From an uncultured Massilia sp. (GTDB lineage: Bacteria; Pseudomonadota; Gammaproteobacteria; Burkholderiales; Burkholderiaceae): 64,000 bases of DNA. Location: the NCBI GenBank assembly GCA_946481275.1, contig CAMLMV010000008.1:112383-176382 (forward strand), given 5' to 3'. Made by a program: the position numbers and the translations under genes. The notes under the pieces were generated by a model. That model did no database searches, was not told the origin of the DNA, and worked only from the letters and a program-made list of their open reading frames with translations. Position 1 is the first letter of the stretch, and the number at the start of each line of letters is the position of its first letter. Of the stretch, positions 25,317 through 35,427 are shown piece after piece.

Positions 25317-27571
25317 CAGTCCTGCTTGACGCAATCCACGAAGTACCCCAGCTTCCCATCGATCTCGCGCTTGACGAGACCATGCACGTCCGTCTCGAAG
25401 CCCGGGAACCGCTCGTTGAAGTCGCGTGCGAAGCGCAGGTAGTCGACGATCGTCTTGTTGAAGCGCTCGCCCGGGATCAGCAGGGGGATGCCCGGCGGGT
25501 ACGGCGTCAGCAGGATCGCGGTGATGCGGCCCTCCAGGTCCTCGATCGCCACGCGCTCGATCTCGCGGTGCGCCATCTTGGCGAAGGCGTCCGACGGCTT
25601 CATCGCCGGGATCATGTCCGACAAATACATCTCGGTCGTCAGGCGGGCGACGTCGCGCGATTTGTAGAAATCGTGGATCTGCTGGCACAGGTCGCGCAGG
25701 CCCCACGATTCGTAGCGCGGATTCGCGGCCGTGAACTCCGGCATGATGCGCCACATCGGCTGGTTGCGGTCGTAGTCGTCCTTGAACTGCTGCAGGGCGG
25801 TGACGAGCGTGTTCCAGCGGCCTTTCGTGATCCCGATCGTGAACATGATGAAGAACGAGTACAGGCCGCACTTCTCGATGATCACGCCGTGCTCGGCGAG
25901 GTACTTGGTGACGATCGACGCCGGGATGCCGGAGGCGCCGAACGAGCCGTCCAGCGACAGGCCCGGCGTGACGACCGTCGCCTTGATCGGGTCGAGCATG
26001 TTGAAGCCTTCGGCCAGCTTGCCGAAGCCGTGCCAGTCGTCTTCCGCGTGGATCATCCAGTCGGCCTGCGTGCCGATGCCTTCCTCGCTCGTGACCTGCG
26101 GGCCCCACACCTTGAACCACCAGTCGTCGCCGTAGTCCTCGTCGACCTTCTGCATCGCGCGGCGGAAGTCCAGCGCTTCGTAGATCGATTCCTCGACGAG
26201 GGCGGTGCCGCCCGGCGCTTCCATCATCGCGGCGGCGACGTCGCACGACGCGATGATCGAGTACTGCGGCGACGTCGACGTGTGCATCAGGTACGCCTCG
26301 TTGAACGCGTCCTGGTCCAGCGCCACGGTCTCGGATTCGCGCACGAGCACCTGCGACGCCTGCGACAGGCCCGCCAGCAGCTTGTGCGTGGACTGCGTCG
26401 AGAAGATCATCGACTGCTTGGCGCGCGGGCGGTCGCGGCCGATCGCGTGCATGTTGCGGTAGAAGTCGTGGAACGTGGCGTGCGGCAGCCACGCTTCGTC
26501 GAAGTGCAGCGTGTCGATCTCGCCGTCCAGCAGTTCGCGCAGCGTCTCGACGTTGTACACGACGCCGTCGTAGGTCGACTGCGTGATCGTCAGGATGCGC
26601 GGCTTCTTGTTCTTGGCTTCGCGGGCGAACGGGTTCGCCTCGATCTTCCTGCGGATCGACTCCGGCGAGAATTCTTCCAGCGGGATCGGGCCGATGATGC
26701 CCAGGTTGTTCCGGGTCGGCATCAGGAACACGGGGATCGCGCCGCACATGATGATCGAGTGCAGGATCGATTTATGGCAGTTGCGGTCGACGACGACGAT
26801 GTCGCCCGGCGCCACGGTCGAGTGCCACACCATCTTGTTCGACGTCGAGGTGCCGTTCGTGACGAAGTAGCAGTGGTCGGCGTTGTAGATGCGCGCGGCG
26901 TTGCGCTCGGATTTGGCGACGGGACCGGTATGGTCCAGCAGCTGGCCCAGTTCCTCGACGGCGTTGCAGACGTCGGCGCGCAGCATGTTCTCGCCGAAGA
27001 ACTGGTGGAACATCTGGCCGATCGGCGACTTCAGGAACGCGACGCCGCCCGAGTGGCCGGGGCAGTGCCAGGAATAGGAACCGTCGTTGGCGTAGTTGAC
27101 GAGCGCGCGGAAGAACGGCGGCGCCAGGCTGTCCAGGTAGGCTTTCGCTTCGCGGATGATGTGGCGGGCGACGAATTCCGGCGTGTCCTCGAACATGTGG
27201 ATGAAGCCGTGCAGCTCCTTCAGGATGTCGTTCGGGATATGGCGGCTCGTGCGGGTTTCGCCGTAGATGTAGATCGGGATGTCCGAGTTCTTGTGGCGGA
27301 TCTCCTGCACGAACGCGCGCAGGCCGCTGAGTGCGAAATTGGTCTCCTCGATGGTGCCGCCGCCGAATTCCTCATCGTCGATCGACAGCACGAAAGCCGA
27401 AGCGCGCGACTGCTGCTGGGCGAACTGCGACAGGTCGCCATAGCTGGTCAGGCCGAGCACTTCCATGCCTTCTTTTTCCATCGCGGCCGCAAGCGCGCGA
27501 ATGCCGAGACCGGACGTGTTCTCGGAACGGAAATCCTCGTCAATGATGACGATTGGGAAACGAAATTTCAT
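25316..27571 (-). CDS. Arginine/lysine/ornithine decarboxylase (large, biodegradative type)
   Basis: This is a 751-residue PLP enzyme of the AdiA/LdcI/SpeC group. The N-terminal response-regulator-like wing domain covers about 1-130. The major PLP domain has WHCPGHSGG, ATP-like VVDRNCHKSI, LHFDEAW and the PLP lysine in STQSTHKLLAG (Lys397). The C-terminal domain carries PYPPGIPLLIPGERF. Length is closest to acid-induced arginine decarboxylase AdiA (about 755), so arginine is the favoured substrate, but lysine or ornithine cannot be excluded. The ATG at 27571 is chosen because GGAG lies six bases ahead. A TTG four codons upstream lacks a site. It is followed by the LprI-like gene (one-base overlap). 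No antiporter gene is adjacent, so a role in acid resistance is not supported locally. Confidence 0.92.
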   Translation of the reverse strand: MKFRFPIVIIDEDFRSENTSGLGIRALAAAMEKEGMEVLGLTSYGDLSQFAQQQSRASAFVLSIDDEEFGGGTIEETNFALSGLRAFVQEIRHKNSDIPIYIYGETRTSRHIPNDILKELHGFIHMFEDTPEFVARHIIREAKAYLDSLAPPFFRALVNYANDGSYSWHCPGHSGGVAFLKSPIGQMFHQFFGENMLRADVCNAVEELGQLLDHTGPVAKSERNAARIYNADHCYFVTNGTSTSNKMVWHSTVAPGDIVVVDRNCHKSILHSIIMCGAIPVFLMPTRNNLGIIGPIPLEEFSPESIRRKIEANPFAREAKNKKPRILTITQSTYDGVVYNVETLRELLDGEIDTLHFDEAWLPHATFHDFYRNMHAIGRDRPRAKQSMIFSTQSTHKLLAGLSQASQVLVRESETVALDQDAFNEAYLMHTSTSPQYSIIASCDVAAAMMEAPGGTALVEESIYEALDFRRAMQKVDEDYGDDWWFKVWGPQVTSEEGIGTQADWMIHAEDDWHGFGKLAEGFNMLDPIKATVVTPGLSLDGSFGASGIPASIVTKYLAEHGVIIEKCGLYSFFIMFTIGITKGRWNTLVTALQQFKDDYDRNQPMWRIMPEFTAANPRYESWGLRDLCQQIHDFYKSRDVARLTTEMYLSDMIPAMKPSDAFAKMAHREIERVAIEDLEGRITAILLTPYPPGIPLLIPGERFNKTIVDYLRFARDFNERFPGFETDVHGLVKREIDGKLGYFVDCVKQD

Positions 27572-27835
27572 GGACAGCTCCAAAGCGAAGCGCCGTGCGC
27601 GCCGCTATCCGGGAGGGAAGGCGGCCGGGCACGGCACCGGAAAAATGAAGAAGCGGATTTTCGCAGAAATCGCGGGGTCCCGTGCAAAAATTTTTGATAG
27701 GTTAGCTATACGGGGAAGATTGTGGCGCACTCTTGTGTAAACAGGATGACGAAACGGACGCTGCGTTAAGGGACTAACGGAAGCGGCTATGCCACAGGCT
27801 TAAAGTGGAGCCTCTGTTTCGTAGCCGAGGCTGCC

Positions 27836-28339
27836 ATGTCCACCTTCCACGTCCAGCTTGAAAGCAAGGTCCCACGTTCACCCGCCGAGCTGTGGGACTG
27901 GAGCACGTCCGTGCAGGGCGTCGACACCGAGATGGGGCCGGTGCTGAAGCTCGATTTTCCCAAGGGGATGACGCATATCCCGCGCGACGGCAGCGGACTT
28001 GGCCGGCCGCTCGGCAATTGCAGGTTCCTGCTGTTCGGCATCGTGCCGGTCGATCTGTCGCGGCTGACGTTCACCGAGATGGAACCGGGCCGCCGCTTCG
28101 TCGAGCAGTCGCCGCTGCTGTCGATGAAGAGCTGGCGGCACGAGCGCATCCTCATGCCCGCCCCGGACGGTACGCGCATCGTCGACCGCCTGGACTTCAC
28201 GCCGCGCTTCGCGGGCCCCATCGTCGGCTGGTGCATCGAGCGCTTCTTCCGCCACCGCCATGCGGTGCTGCAGAAGCACTACCGCGAGCGCCGCTCAGTG
28301 GCCAGAGGCGAACAGGGCGCCCAAGGGGTCCACGTGTAG
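27836..28339 (+). CDS. SRPBCC (START/PYP-like) fold protein
   Basis: This 167-residue protein is predicted to adopt the SRPBCC hydrophobic-ligand-binding fold: an N-terminal strand FHVQLESKVPRSPAELWDW, alternating strands such as CRFLLFGIVPVDLSRLTFTEMEPGRRFVEQSPL, and a long C-terminal helix IVGWCIERFFRHRHAVLQKHY. No signal peptide was seen. A GAGG site precedes the ATG. The ligand and function are unknown. The last 45 bases overlap the 3' end of the convergent DUF4337 gene, so the two messages are antisense there. The tail after RERRS is low-complexity and may be non-essential. Confidence 0.75.
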   Translation: MSTFHVQLESKVPRSPAELWDWSTSVQGVDTEMGPVLKLDFPKGMTHIPRDGSGLGRPLGNCRFLLFGIVPVDLSRLTFTEMEPGRRFVEQSPLLSMKSWRHERILMPAPDGTRIVDRLDFTPRFAGPIVGWCIERFFRHRHAVLQKHYRERRSVARGEQGAQGVHV

Positions 28340-28909
28340 CCACGCGAACGCGCCCAGCGCGAAGCCGACGAGCGCGACGACGTACGTGATCGACAGCAGC
28401 CAGCGCCGGCGCGTCAGCAGGGTGATCGCGGCCAGCGAGATGGCGATCTGCTCGGCCGTCGTCGCCAGCGCCCACTGGTGATGGGTGTGCAGCGCGCGTT
28501 CCGATTTCTCGTTCCACTCGTCCGACTGGGCTTCGTACTTCTCGGCCTCTTTCCTGATGCCGGCCTTTTCCGATTCGTAGCGCGTGACGTCGGCCTTGTA
28601 CTTCGCCTGCATCCGGGCGTCCACGCCCGGGAGACTCGTCGCCAGTTCGGCGAGGTTCTGCTTGCTCGACTTGGCCTGGTAATAGTTCCAGGAATTCGCC
28701 GCCGTCGTCTTGGCGATGGCCGCGTTGTTCTTGAAGAGGGCCGCGTCGTTCTGCGTGGCGCCGCCCAGGTAGCCGAACAGCGCGCCGACGGTGGCGAGGA
28801 TCGCGGTCATCACCGCGATGTTGTTCGAGAAGGAATCGCTGCCGTGCTGGGCGGCGTGTTCGACCGCGTGATCGTGCGGCCCGTGTACGTGAAAACCGTG
28901 TCCGGACAT
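28295..28909 (-). CDS. DUF4337 membrane protein
   Basis: This 204-residue protein matches the DUF4337 family. It has a His-rich N-terminus (HGFHVHGPHDHAVEHAAQHG), a first membrane helix (IAVMTAILATVGALFGYLGG), and NNAAIAKTTAANSWNYYQAKSSKQ. A charged coiled-coil middle (about 90-140) and two C-terminal membrane helices follow. The function is unknown. It begins three bases after folA, so it is probably the last gene of a thyA-folA-DUF4337 unit. Its 3' end overlaps the convergent SRPBCC gene by 45 bases. Confidence 0.85.
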   Translation of the reverse strand: MSGHGFHVHGPHDHAVEHAAQHGSDSFSNNIAVMTAILATVGALFGYLGGATQNDAALFKNNAAIAKTTAANSWNYYQAKSSKQNLAELATSLPGVDARMQAKYKADVTRYESEKAGIRKEAEKYEAQSDEWNEKSERALHTHHQWALATTAEQIAISLAAITLLTRRRWLLSITYVVALVGFALGAFAWLHVDPLGALFASGH

Positions 28910-28912
28910 GTG

Positions 28913-29401
28913 TTACTTGACTTTGTCGTAGGTGACGATGGCGTAGTCGACGCCGGCCGTCGGTGAATGCAGGGGTTCGTTCGAGACGGCGGCCCACTGT
29001 GCGCTGTCGATCTCCGGGAAGAACGTGTCGCAGCGGTAGACCTTGTCGATGTGCGTGACGATCAGCCGGTCGGCCACGTGCATCGCTTCCGCGAAGATCT
29101 GGGCGCCGCCGATGATGCTGGCCGAGCCGGCGCCGACGAGGGCCACGGCGTCTTCCAGCGTATGCACGACGTCCACGCCGTCATGGCGCCAGCCGGCGTT
29201 GCGCGTGACGACGATGTTGCGGCGGCCCGGCAGCGGGCGGCCGATGGATTCGAACGTCTTGCGGCCCATGATGATCGGATGGCCGAGGGTCACGCGCTTG
29301 AAGTGCGCGAGGTCCTCGGGCAGGTGCCAGGGCAGCTTGTTGTCGACGCCGATGCCGCGGTTGGCATCCATCGCGACGACGAGGGATAGATGATGAGCCA
29401 T
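28913..29401 (-). CDS. folA: Dihydrofolate reductase
   Basis: This enzyme reduces dihydrofolate with NADPH and regenerates the cofactor consumed by thymidylate synthase, encoded just upstream. The 162-residue protein has the family signatures: GIGVDNKLPWHLPEDLAHFK with the active-site acid Asp30, IIMGRKTFESIGRPLPGRRNIV, and SIIGGAQIFAEAM. Length is normal. It follows thyA by 14 bases on the same strand. No signs of a trimethoprim-resistant variant were judged. Confidence 0.96.
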   Translation of the reverse strand: MAHHLSLVVAMDANRGIGVDNKLPWHLPEDLAHFKRVTLGHPIIMGRKTFESIGRPLPGRRNIVVTRNAGWRHDGVDVVHTLEDAVALVGAGSASIIGGAQIFAEAMHVADRLIVTHIDKVYRCDTFFPEIDSAQWAAVSNEPLHSPTAGVDYAIVTYDKVK

Positions 29402-29415
29402 GCGAACCTCCTTGC

Positions 29416-30210
29416 TTACACCGCAACGGGCGCCTTGATGGCGGGATGCGGGTCGTAGCCGGCGATCTCGAAGTCCTCGAACTTGTAGTCGAACAGCGAG
29501 TCGGGCTTGCGGTGGATGACCAGTTTCGGGAGCGGGCGCTCCTCGCGCGACAGCTGCAGTTCGACCTGTTCCATGTGGTTCGAATACAGGTGGCAGTCGC
29601 CGCCCGTCCACACGAAGTCGCCGACGTCCAGGCCGGCCTGCTGTGCCATCATGTGCGTGAGCAGGGCGTACGACGCGATGTTGAACGGGACGCCGAGGAA
29701 GATGTCGGCGCTGCGCTGGTACAGCTGGCACGACAGCTTGCCGTCCGCGACGTAGAACTGGAACAGCGCGTGGCACGGCGGGAGCTTCATCTTCGGCACG
29801 TCGGCCACGTTCCAGGCCGAGACGATCATCCGGCGCGAGTCCGGATTGTGCTTGATCTGGTCCATGACCTGCGTGATCTGGTCGATGTGCTCGCCGGCCG
29901 GCGTGGGCCAGCTGCGCCACTGGTAGCCGTAGATGGGACCGAGGTCGCCGTTCGCGTCCGCCCACTCGTCCCAGATCGAGACGCCGTTTTCCTTCAGGTA
30001 CGCGATGTTGGTGGAGCCGGCGAGGAACCAGATCAGTTCATGGATGATCGACCGCAGGTGCAGCTTCTTCGTCGTCACCAGCGGGAAGCCGTCCTGCAGG
30101 TTGAAGCGCATCTGGTAGCCGAACACGGAGCGGGTGCCGGTGCCGGTGCGGTCGGTCTTGACCGTGCCATGGTCCAGCACATGGCGCATCAGGTCGTGGT
30201 ATTGGCGCAT
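29416..30210 (-). CDS. thyA: Thymidylate synthase
   Basis: ThyA methylates dUMP to dTMP using methylene-tetrahydrofolate. The start at 30210 gives a 264-residue protein, the same length as E. coli ThyA, with [15 protein letters not shown] at the N-terminus. The catalytic cysteine is Cys146 in [11 protein letters not shown], and [18 protein letters not shown] and [10 protein letters not shown] are present. An in-frame ATG at 30246 would add twelve residues without a family match. It is followed by folA, its metabolic partner. Confidence 0.97.
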   Translation of the reverse strand: MRQYHDLMRHVLDHGTVKTDRTGTGTRSVFGYQMRFNLQDGFPLVTTKKLHLRSIIHELIWFLAGSTNIAYLKENGVSIWDEWADANGDLGPIYGYQWRSWPTPAGEHIDQITQVMDQIKHNPDSRRMIVSAWNVADVPKMKLPPCHALFQFYVADGKLSCQLYQRSADIFLGVPFNIASYALLTHMMAQQAGLDVGDFVWTGGDCHLYSNHMEQVELQLSREERPLPKLVIHRKPDSLFDYKFEDFEIAGYDPHPAIKAPVAV

Positions 30211-30247
30211 CGGTATGGCTCGAGGAAAGGTTGAAAACCCGCGCATT

Positions 30248-31369
30248 TTAACCCAAGCCGCGCTCCACGGCGGCCGCCAGCAGCGCCACCGCTTCGCGCA
30301 CGCGGCCGTCGGGCGTGTCCAGCAGGTTGTCGCCCACGTACAGCTCGAAGAACGACGTGTCCGGCAGCATGCCGTGGCTGACGCGGTTGAACGGCCAGAT
30401 GCCGTGGTCGCGCGCCAGTTCGCGCCGGATCTCCAGCGCGCGCTCGCGGCTCACGGGCAGGTGGATGTGCAGCATGTTGGCCTGGGGCCCGGAGGGATTC
30501 ACGCGCAGGACCGGGTGGTCGCGCAGCACGTCGAACAGGAAGCGCGTGCGCTCGAAGTACGCGGGCATCGCGGCCAGTCTTTGCTCGAACTGCATCGCGG
30601 CCGCAACGACATACGGCGAGCGGTGGATCACGTTGCCGCCCTGGCGCCTGAACCATTCGGCCGCCTGCGCGACAAATTCGCGGCTGCCGGCCAGCATGGC
30701 GCCACCGAGGCCGCCGATGCCCTTGTACAGCGACGTGTAGACGGTGTCGAAGCCGGCCGCGATCTCGGCCACCGGGCGGCCATACCCGGCCGCCGCTTCC
30801 CACAGGCGCGCGCCGTCCATGTGCAGGTGGATGCCGCGCGCGCGGCAGTGTGCCTTGATGGCCTGCAGGTCGTCCCACGTCGACAGCTGGCCGCCGATCT
30901 CGCGCATCGGGATTTCGAGCGAGACGGCGGACAGGCGGTCGGGAACGTTGACGATATCCGCGGCCGTCCATGGTCGATACGGATCGCCCGTGCGCAGTGC
31001 ATCGAAATGCCCCAGCAGCTGGTAGTTGGAACGCTCGTGGACGAAGATGTGCGCGGTGGGATGCAGCGCCACGGGCGCGCGCCCGCGCGCGTCGGCGGCG
31101 AGGCGCAGGGTCGTCACCTGCGCGAGGGTGCCGCTGATGCAGAACACGGCGGCCTCGAAGCCGAGCAGCTCGGCCACGCGGGCCTCGAAGCCCTGGATCA
31201 GGGCGCCGTCGCCGTACGTGTCGTGGGCGATGCCGTTGGCGTCGCACCATGCGGCCATGGCGGCGAACATCTCCGCCGGGGTGCGGGCGCGGTGGCCGGG
31301 GAAGACGGTGGTGCAGCGGGCGAGCAGTTCGGTGTCGTTCAAGGGGAGCTCCGGTGTAGGTGATGTCAC
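30248..31369 (-). CDS. Threonine-aldolase-family PLP enzyme (beta-eliminating lyase)
   Basis: This 373-residue fold-type I PLP enzyme fits the threonine aldolase/beta-eliminating lyase family. It has [33 protein letters not shown] near the N-terminus, [14 protein letters not shown] with the PLP-binding Asp, and [19 protein letters not shown] with the PLP lysine. Known members cleave L-threonine or L-allo-threonine to glycine and acetaldehyde, and specificity is not visible here. The longest start is GTG at 31369, with no ribosome site. A TTG at 31342 lies seven bases behind GGAG and may be the real start. It sits 37 bases upstream of thyA and could supply glycine, hence one-carbon units, but that link is speculative. 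Confidence 0.85.
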   Translation of the reverse strand: MTSPTPELPLNDTELLARCTTVFPGHRARTPAEMFAAMAAWCDANGIAHDTYGDGALIQGFEARVAELLGFEAAVFCISGTLAQVTTLRLAADARGRAPVALHPTAHIFVHERSNYQLLGHFDALRTGDPYRPWTAADIVNVPDRLSAVSLEIPMREIGGQLSTWDDLQAIKAHCRARGIHLHMDGARLWEAAAGYGRPVAEIAAGFDTVYTSLYKGIGGLGGAMLAGSREFVAQAAEWFRRQGGNVIHRSPYVVAAAMQFEQRLAAMPAYFERTRFLFDVLRDHPVLRVNPSGPQANMLHIHLPVSRERALEIRRELARDHGIWPFNRVSHGMLPDTSFFELYVGDNLLDTPDGRVREAVALLAAAVERGLG

Positions 31370-31393
31370 TCTACACCGAAGCCGTCCGCCCCG

Positions 31394-33406
31394 TCAGTAC
31401 TGCGGAAGAGCAGGGCGCTTCGTTTCCTGCTGCTGGTCCAGCTTGAACAGCCGCACCGAGCGCGCCAGCTGGTCCGCCTGTTCCTGCATGGCCTGCGCGG
31501 CCGCGCTGGCTTCCTCGACGAGGGCCGCGTTCTGCTGGGTGACCTCGTCCATTTCGCCGATCGAGCGGTTGATGTGCTCGATGCCGCTGCTCTGTTCCGC
31601 GTTCGCCGTGCTGATGCGGGCCATGATCGCGGTGACCTTCTCGGCGCTGGCCAGCACTTCGTTCATCGTGACGCCCGCTTCCTGGACGATGCGGCTGCCC
31701 GCGTCCACTTCCGCCGTCGATGCGACGATCAGGCCCTTGATTTCCTTCGCCGCCGCGGCGCTGCGCTGGGCGAGGTTGCGCACCTCGGTCGCCACGACGG
31801 CGAAGCCGCGGCCCTGTTCGCCGGCGCGCGCCGCTTCCACGGCCGCGTTGAGCGCGAGGATATTCGTCTGGAACGCAATGCCGTCGATGACGCCGATGAT
31901 GTCGCCGATCTTGCCGGACGACGCCTTGATCGTGTCCATCGTGTCGATCACTTCGCGCACCATGCGGCCGCCTTCCTGCGCGACCATCGACGTGTTCACG
32001 GCCAGCTGGTTCGCTTCGTGGGCGTCGCCGGCGTTGCGGCGCACGGTCTCCGTCAGGTCCTGCATCGAGTTCACGGTGGAGGCCAGGTTCGCGGCCTGCT
32101 GTTCCGTGCGGGAGCACAGGTCCAGGTTACCGCTCGAAATCTCGCCCGACGCGTTGGCGATCTGCTCGGCGCCGCTGCGCACCTGGCCCACGACGGTCGA
32201 CAGGCTGCCGCTGATGTTGTTCATCGCTTCGGCCAGCAGGCCGATCTCGTCGCTGCGGTCGACCGCCATGCGCACCGTGAGGTCGCCTTCGGCGATGCGC
32301 ACGGCGGCGTCGCGGGCCCGCACGAGCGGACGGGTGACGGTGCGCTTCATCACGGTGTGCAGGATCGCCGCGAAGATCGCCAGCGCCACGAGGCCGATGA
32401 CGATGTAGTGGTTGCGCAGGCGCGCCGCTTCCTTGGTGATCTCGTCCTCGTACGTGCCGCCGGCGATCAGCCAGTTCCAGTCCTTGAACAGCGTGTACGC
32501 GGCCACCTTCGTGCGCGGGCTCGTCTCGCCGGCTTCGGCGTTCATCCACGGATAGGTGACCAGGCCCTGCTTCGTTTCCAGCATCTCCCGGATGAATTCG
32601 CGGCCGCTCGCATCCTTGCTGGCGAGGATGTTCTTGCCTTCCTTGACGGGGTGGACGATCAGGTCGCCGTAGGTCTTGCCTGGCGTCGCGTCGAGCACGT
32701 AGTAGTAGCCGGTATCGCCCACCTTCATCTTCTTGATGCGGTCGCGCAGCGCGGCGATGTTGGCGCCGACGTCGAGACCGACGTACAGGATGCCGATCAC
32801 CTTGCCGGACGCGTCGCGGATCGGTTCATAATCCGTCATGAACTGCTTGCCGAACAGTTTCACCAGGCCGACGTAAGGCTTGCCGGCGCGGATCGCCGCA
32901 TACGCGGGGCTCTCGTGGGCGAGGATCGTGCCCACGGCACGGTCGCCGTTTTCCTTCTTGACCGACGTGCTCACGCGGACGAAGTCGTCGCCGCTGGCCA
33001 CGAAGATCGTCGCGTTGCCGCCCGTCTGGCGCGTGAAGCGGTCGGGGAGGGTGAAGTCGAGGTTCAGGGGATTGCCGCCCACCTTCAGGGTCGGCACCTG
33101 CTTGTCGCCGACGGCCACCATCGCGTCGGTGTCGAGTGTGAACTCGCCTTCGAAATGCGTGGCGAAGATGCGGCCGAAGCTCGTGGCCTGGCTCTTCATC
33201 ACGCTGTCGAACATCTCGACGGCGTTGACGACGCTCTGCAGTTCCGAGTTGACGTTGGCGATGGCGCGCGCATGCAGCATCGACGACGTGGTCAAGGTGA
33301 TGGTGAAGACGAGGCCGGCGAGGATGACGGAGACGAGGGCAAACGTGAAGGCGGTGATCTTGGTGCCGACAGTCCAGTTCGCAATACTGAACGATTTCTT
33401 GTTCAT
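31394..33406 (-). CDS. Methyl-accepting chemotaxis protein with periplasmic Cache domain
   Basis: This is a 670-residue chemoreceptor. An N-terminal membrane helix (about 13-33) is followed by a long periplasmic ligand domain of the fused Cache type (about 35-325), with GKPYVGLVKLFGKQFMTDYEPI and GDTGYYYVLDATPGK. A second helix is at about 330-350, then HAMP with RPLVRARDAAVRIAEGDLTVRM. The coiled signalling domain has the conserved hairpin tip IDGIAFQTNILALNAAVEAARAGEQGRGFAVVA (about 505-540). The C-terminus ends QQQETKRPALPQY and lacks the NWETF-type tether. The gene is monocistronic, with 154 gene-free bases upstream. Ligand unknown; Cache domains usually bind amino or organic acids. Confidence 0.93.
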   Translation of the reverse strand: MNKKSFSIANWTVGTKITAFTFALVSVILAGLVFTITLTTSSMLHARAIANVNSELQSVVNAVEMFDSVMKSQATSFGRIFATHFEGEFTLDTDAMVAVGDKQVPTLKVGGNPLNLDFTLPDRFTRQTGGNATIFVASGDDFVRVSTSVKKENGDRAVGTILAHESPAYAAIRAGKPYVGLVKLFGKQFMTDYEPIRDASGKVIGILYVGLDVGANIAALRDRIKKMKVGDTGYYYVLDATPGKTYGDLIVHPVKEGKNILASKDASGREFIREMLETKQGLVTYPWMNAEAGETSPRTKVAAYTLFKDWNWLIAGGTYEDEITKEAARLRNHYIVIGLVALAIFAAILHTVMKRTVTRPLVRARDAAVRIAEGDLTVRMAVDRSDEIGLLAEAMNNISGSLSTVVGQVRSGAEQIANASGEISSGNLDLCSRTEQQAANLASTVNSMQDLTETVRRNAGDAHEANQLAVNTSMVAQEGGRMVREVIDTMDTIKASSGKIGDIIGVIDGIAFQTNILALNAAVEAARAGEQGRGFAVVATEVRNLAQRSAAAAKEIKGLIVASTAEVDAGSRIVQEAGVTMNEVLASAEKVTAIMARISTANAEQSSGIEHINRSIGEMDEVTQQNAALVEEASAAAQAMQEQADQLARSVRLFKLDQQQETKRPALPQY

Positions 33407-33560
33407 GGAGATGAGGGAAAGCTGATGTTGCGTTATGGTACGTCAGCTATCCATTGGGAAACAAAATTGTGTCGCATTTTCGATGTGTTCGTGCAACAAA
33501 CACTTGCCGGCATGGCATGTATTGACGGGAAACCTCAGTTCGCGTTGTCGCCTCGTCAAG

Positions 33561-35396
33561 TCAATGTTTGACGTGGACGTTATGGAACTGCAAAGCCGCG
33601 AGGTTCGCATAAATGCCGCCGAGCGCCACCAGCGACGCGTGCGTGCCCGTCTCGACGATGCGCCCGTCCTCCATCACGATGATGCGGTCGGCCCGCTGCA
33701 CGGTCGCCAGGCGGTGCGCGATGATCAGGGTCGTGCGGCCCACCATTGCCGCTTCGAGGGCGCGCTGCACGAGGCGTTCGGACTCCGCGTCGAGGGCGCT
33801 CGTCGCTTCGTCCAGCAGCAGCAGTGGCGGGTTCTTCAGGAGTGCACGCGCGATCGCGATGCGCTGGCGCTGGCCGCCCGACAGGCGCACGCCGCGCTCG
33901 CCCAGGTACGACTGGTAGCCTTGCGGCAGGCGCTCGATGAATTCGTGGGCCGCGGCCAGCTTTGCGGCGGCGATCACTTCGTCGTCTGTCGCGTCGGCCC
34001 GGCCGTAGCGGATGTTTTCCAGCGCGTTGGCCGAGAAGATCACGGTGTCCTGCGGGACGATGCCGATCGCGCCCCGCAGCACGTGCAGGTCGAGGTCGCG
34101 GATGTCCACGCCGTCGAGGCGGATGCCGCCCGCCTGCGGGTCGTAGAAGCGCAGCAGCAGCTGGAACAGCGTGGTCTTGCCGGCGCCCGACGGGCCGACG
34201 ACGGCCACCGTCTCGCCGGGTTTTACATCGAGGCTCACGTGATCCAGGGCGGCGGTCTCGGGGCGCGACGGGTACGAGAACTGCACGTTCGCGAGATTCA
34301 GGGCGGCACCGCCGGCCGCGCGGTTCGGCAGCGACGTCGGGTGCGCCGGGTTGCGGATGCTTGACCGGACGGCGAGCAGTTCGAGCAGACGCTCGGTGGC
34401 GCCGGCCGCGCGCTGGGCCTCGCCCATCACTTCGGACAGCGCGCCGATGGCGCCGGACACGATCGACGCGTACAGGATGAACTGGCCCAGGTCGCCGCCC
34501 GTCATGCTGCCTTCCAGGACGGCATGCGCGCCCAGCCACAGCACGAACACGATGGCGCCGAACACGAGCGCGATCGCGAGCATCGTGAGGACGGCGCGGG
34601 CGCGGATGCGCCGCATCGCCGTCGCGAATGCGCCCTCCACGGACGCGCCGAACCGCCGGGCTTCGATCTTCTCGTGGGTGAACGCCTGCACGGTCGGCAT
34701 GGCGTTGAGGATCTCGCCCGCGATGGCCGACGCGTCGGCGATGCGGTCCTGCGAATCGCGCGACAGCTTGCGCACGCGCCGGCCGAACAGCACGATCGGC
34801 ACGACGACCAGCACCAGCAGGCCGAGGATGATCGACGTGAGCTTCGCGCTCGTCACGAACAGCATCGCCAGGCCGCCGACGAACAGCAGCGTGTTGCGCA
34901 GCGCGAGCGAGATGCTCGTGCCGACGACGGTCTGGATCAGGGTCGTGTCCGTGGTGAGGCGCGACAGCACTTCGCCCGTGCGCGTCGTCTCGAAGAATTC
35001 CGGGCTCTGCTCCACGACGTGGCGGTAGACGGCGCTGCGGATGTCGGCCGTCACGCGCTCGCCCAGCCACGACACCGTGTAATAGCGCGCCGCCGTCGCG
35101 ACCGCGAGGACGGCGGCCACGCCGAACAGCGCGAGGAACGTGGCGTTGACGCTGGCCGCGTTCGACGCGCCGCCGCGGTTGACTGAGGCTGCGCCGAAGC
35201 CATGGTCGATCATCTGCTTGAAGGCGGCGGGGATGGCGAGCGTGGCGCAAGCCGCGACGAGCAGCGCGATGCCGGCGAACAGGAACTGGCGGCGGTAAGG
35301 CCGCAGGAAGGGCAGCAGGCCTTTCAAGGCGGCGAGGGCGCCCTTGCGCGAGGTGGAGTCGTTGGATGGGGTGTTGCTGGTGGAACCGTTGCTCAT
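33561..35396 (-). CDS. ABC exporter, fused membrane and ATPase domains (MsbA/LmrA-like)
   Basis: This is a 611-residue half-transporter that should dimerise. It has a six-helix type-1 exporter domain (about 25-330) and an ATPase domain (about 365-600). The ATPase carries Walker A VGPSGAGKTT near 400, signature LSGGQRQRIAIARALL near 503, Walker B LLLDEATSALD near 523, and an H-loop in IIAHRLATV. The closest overall style is ABC-B family MsbA/LmrA, exporting lipids or hydrophobic compounds, but the substrate cannot be read. A low-complexity Ser/Thr/Asn start (MSNGSTSNTPSNDSTS) precedes the domain. It follows the lipocalin gene by 31 bases and ends a long minus-strand gene run. Confidence 0.9.
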   Translation of the reverse strand: MSNGSTSNTPSNDSTSRKGALAALKGLLPFLRPYRRQFLFAGIALLVAACATLAIPAAFKQMIDHGFGAASVNRGGASNAASVNATFLALFGVAAVLAVATAARYYTVSWLGERVTADIRSAVYRHVVEQSPEFFETTRTGEVLSRLTTDTTLIQTVVGTSISLALRNTLLFVGGLAMLFVTSAKLTSIILGLLVLVVVPIVLFGRRVRKLSRDSQDRIADASAIAGEILNAMPTVQAFTHEKIEARRFGASVEGAFATAMRRIRARAVLTMLAIALVFGAIVFVLWLGAHAVLEGSMTGGDLGQFILYASIVSGAIGALSEVMGEAQRAAGATERLLELLAVRSSIRNPAHPTSLPNRAAGGAALNLANVQFSYPSRPETAALDHVSLDVKPGETVAVVGPSGAGKTTLFQLLLRFYDPQAGGIRLDGVDIRDLDLHVLRGAIGIVPQDTVIFSANALENIRYGRADATDDEVIAAAKLAAAHEFIERLPQGYQSYLGERGVRLSGGQRQRIAIARALLKNPPLLLLDEATSALDAESERLVQRALEAAMVGRTTLIIAHRLATVQRADRIIVMEDGRIVETGTHASLVALGGIYANLAALQFHNVHVKH

Positions 35397-35427
35397 GTCG
35401 TCTTCGTTGTTCGTCTTGTTGCGGTGC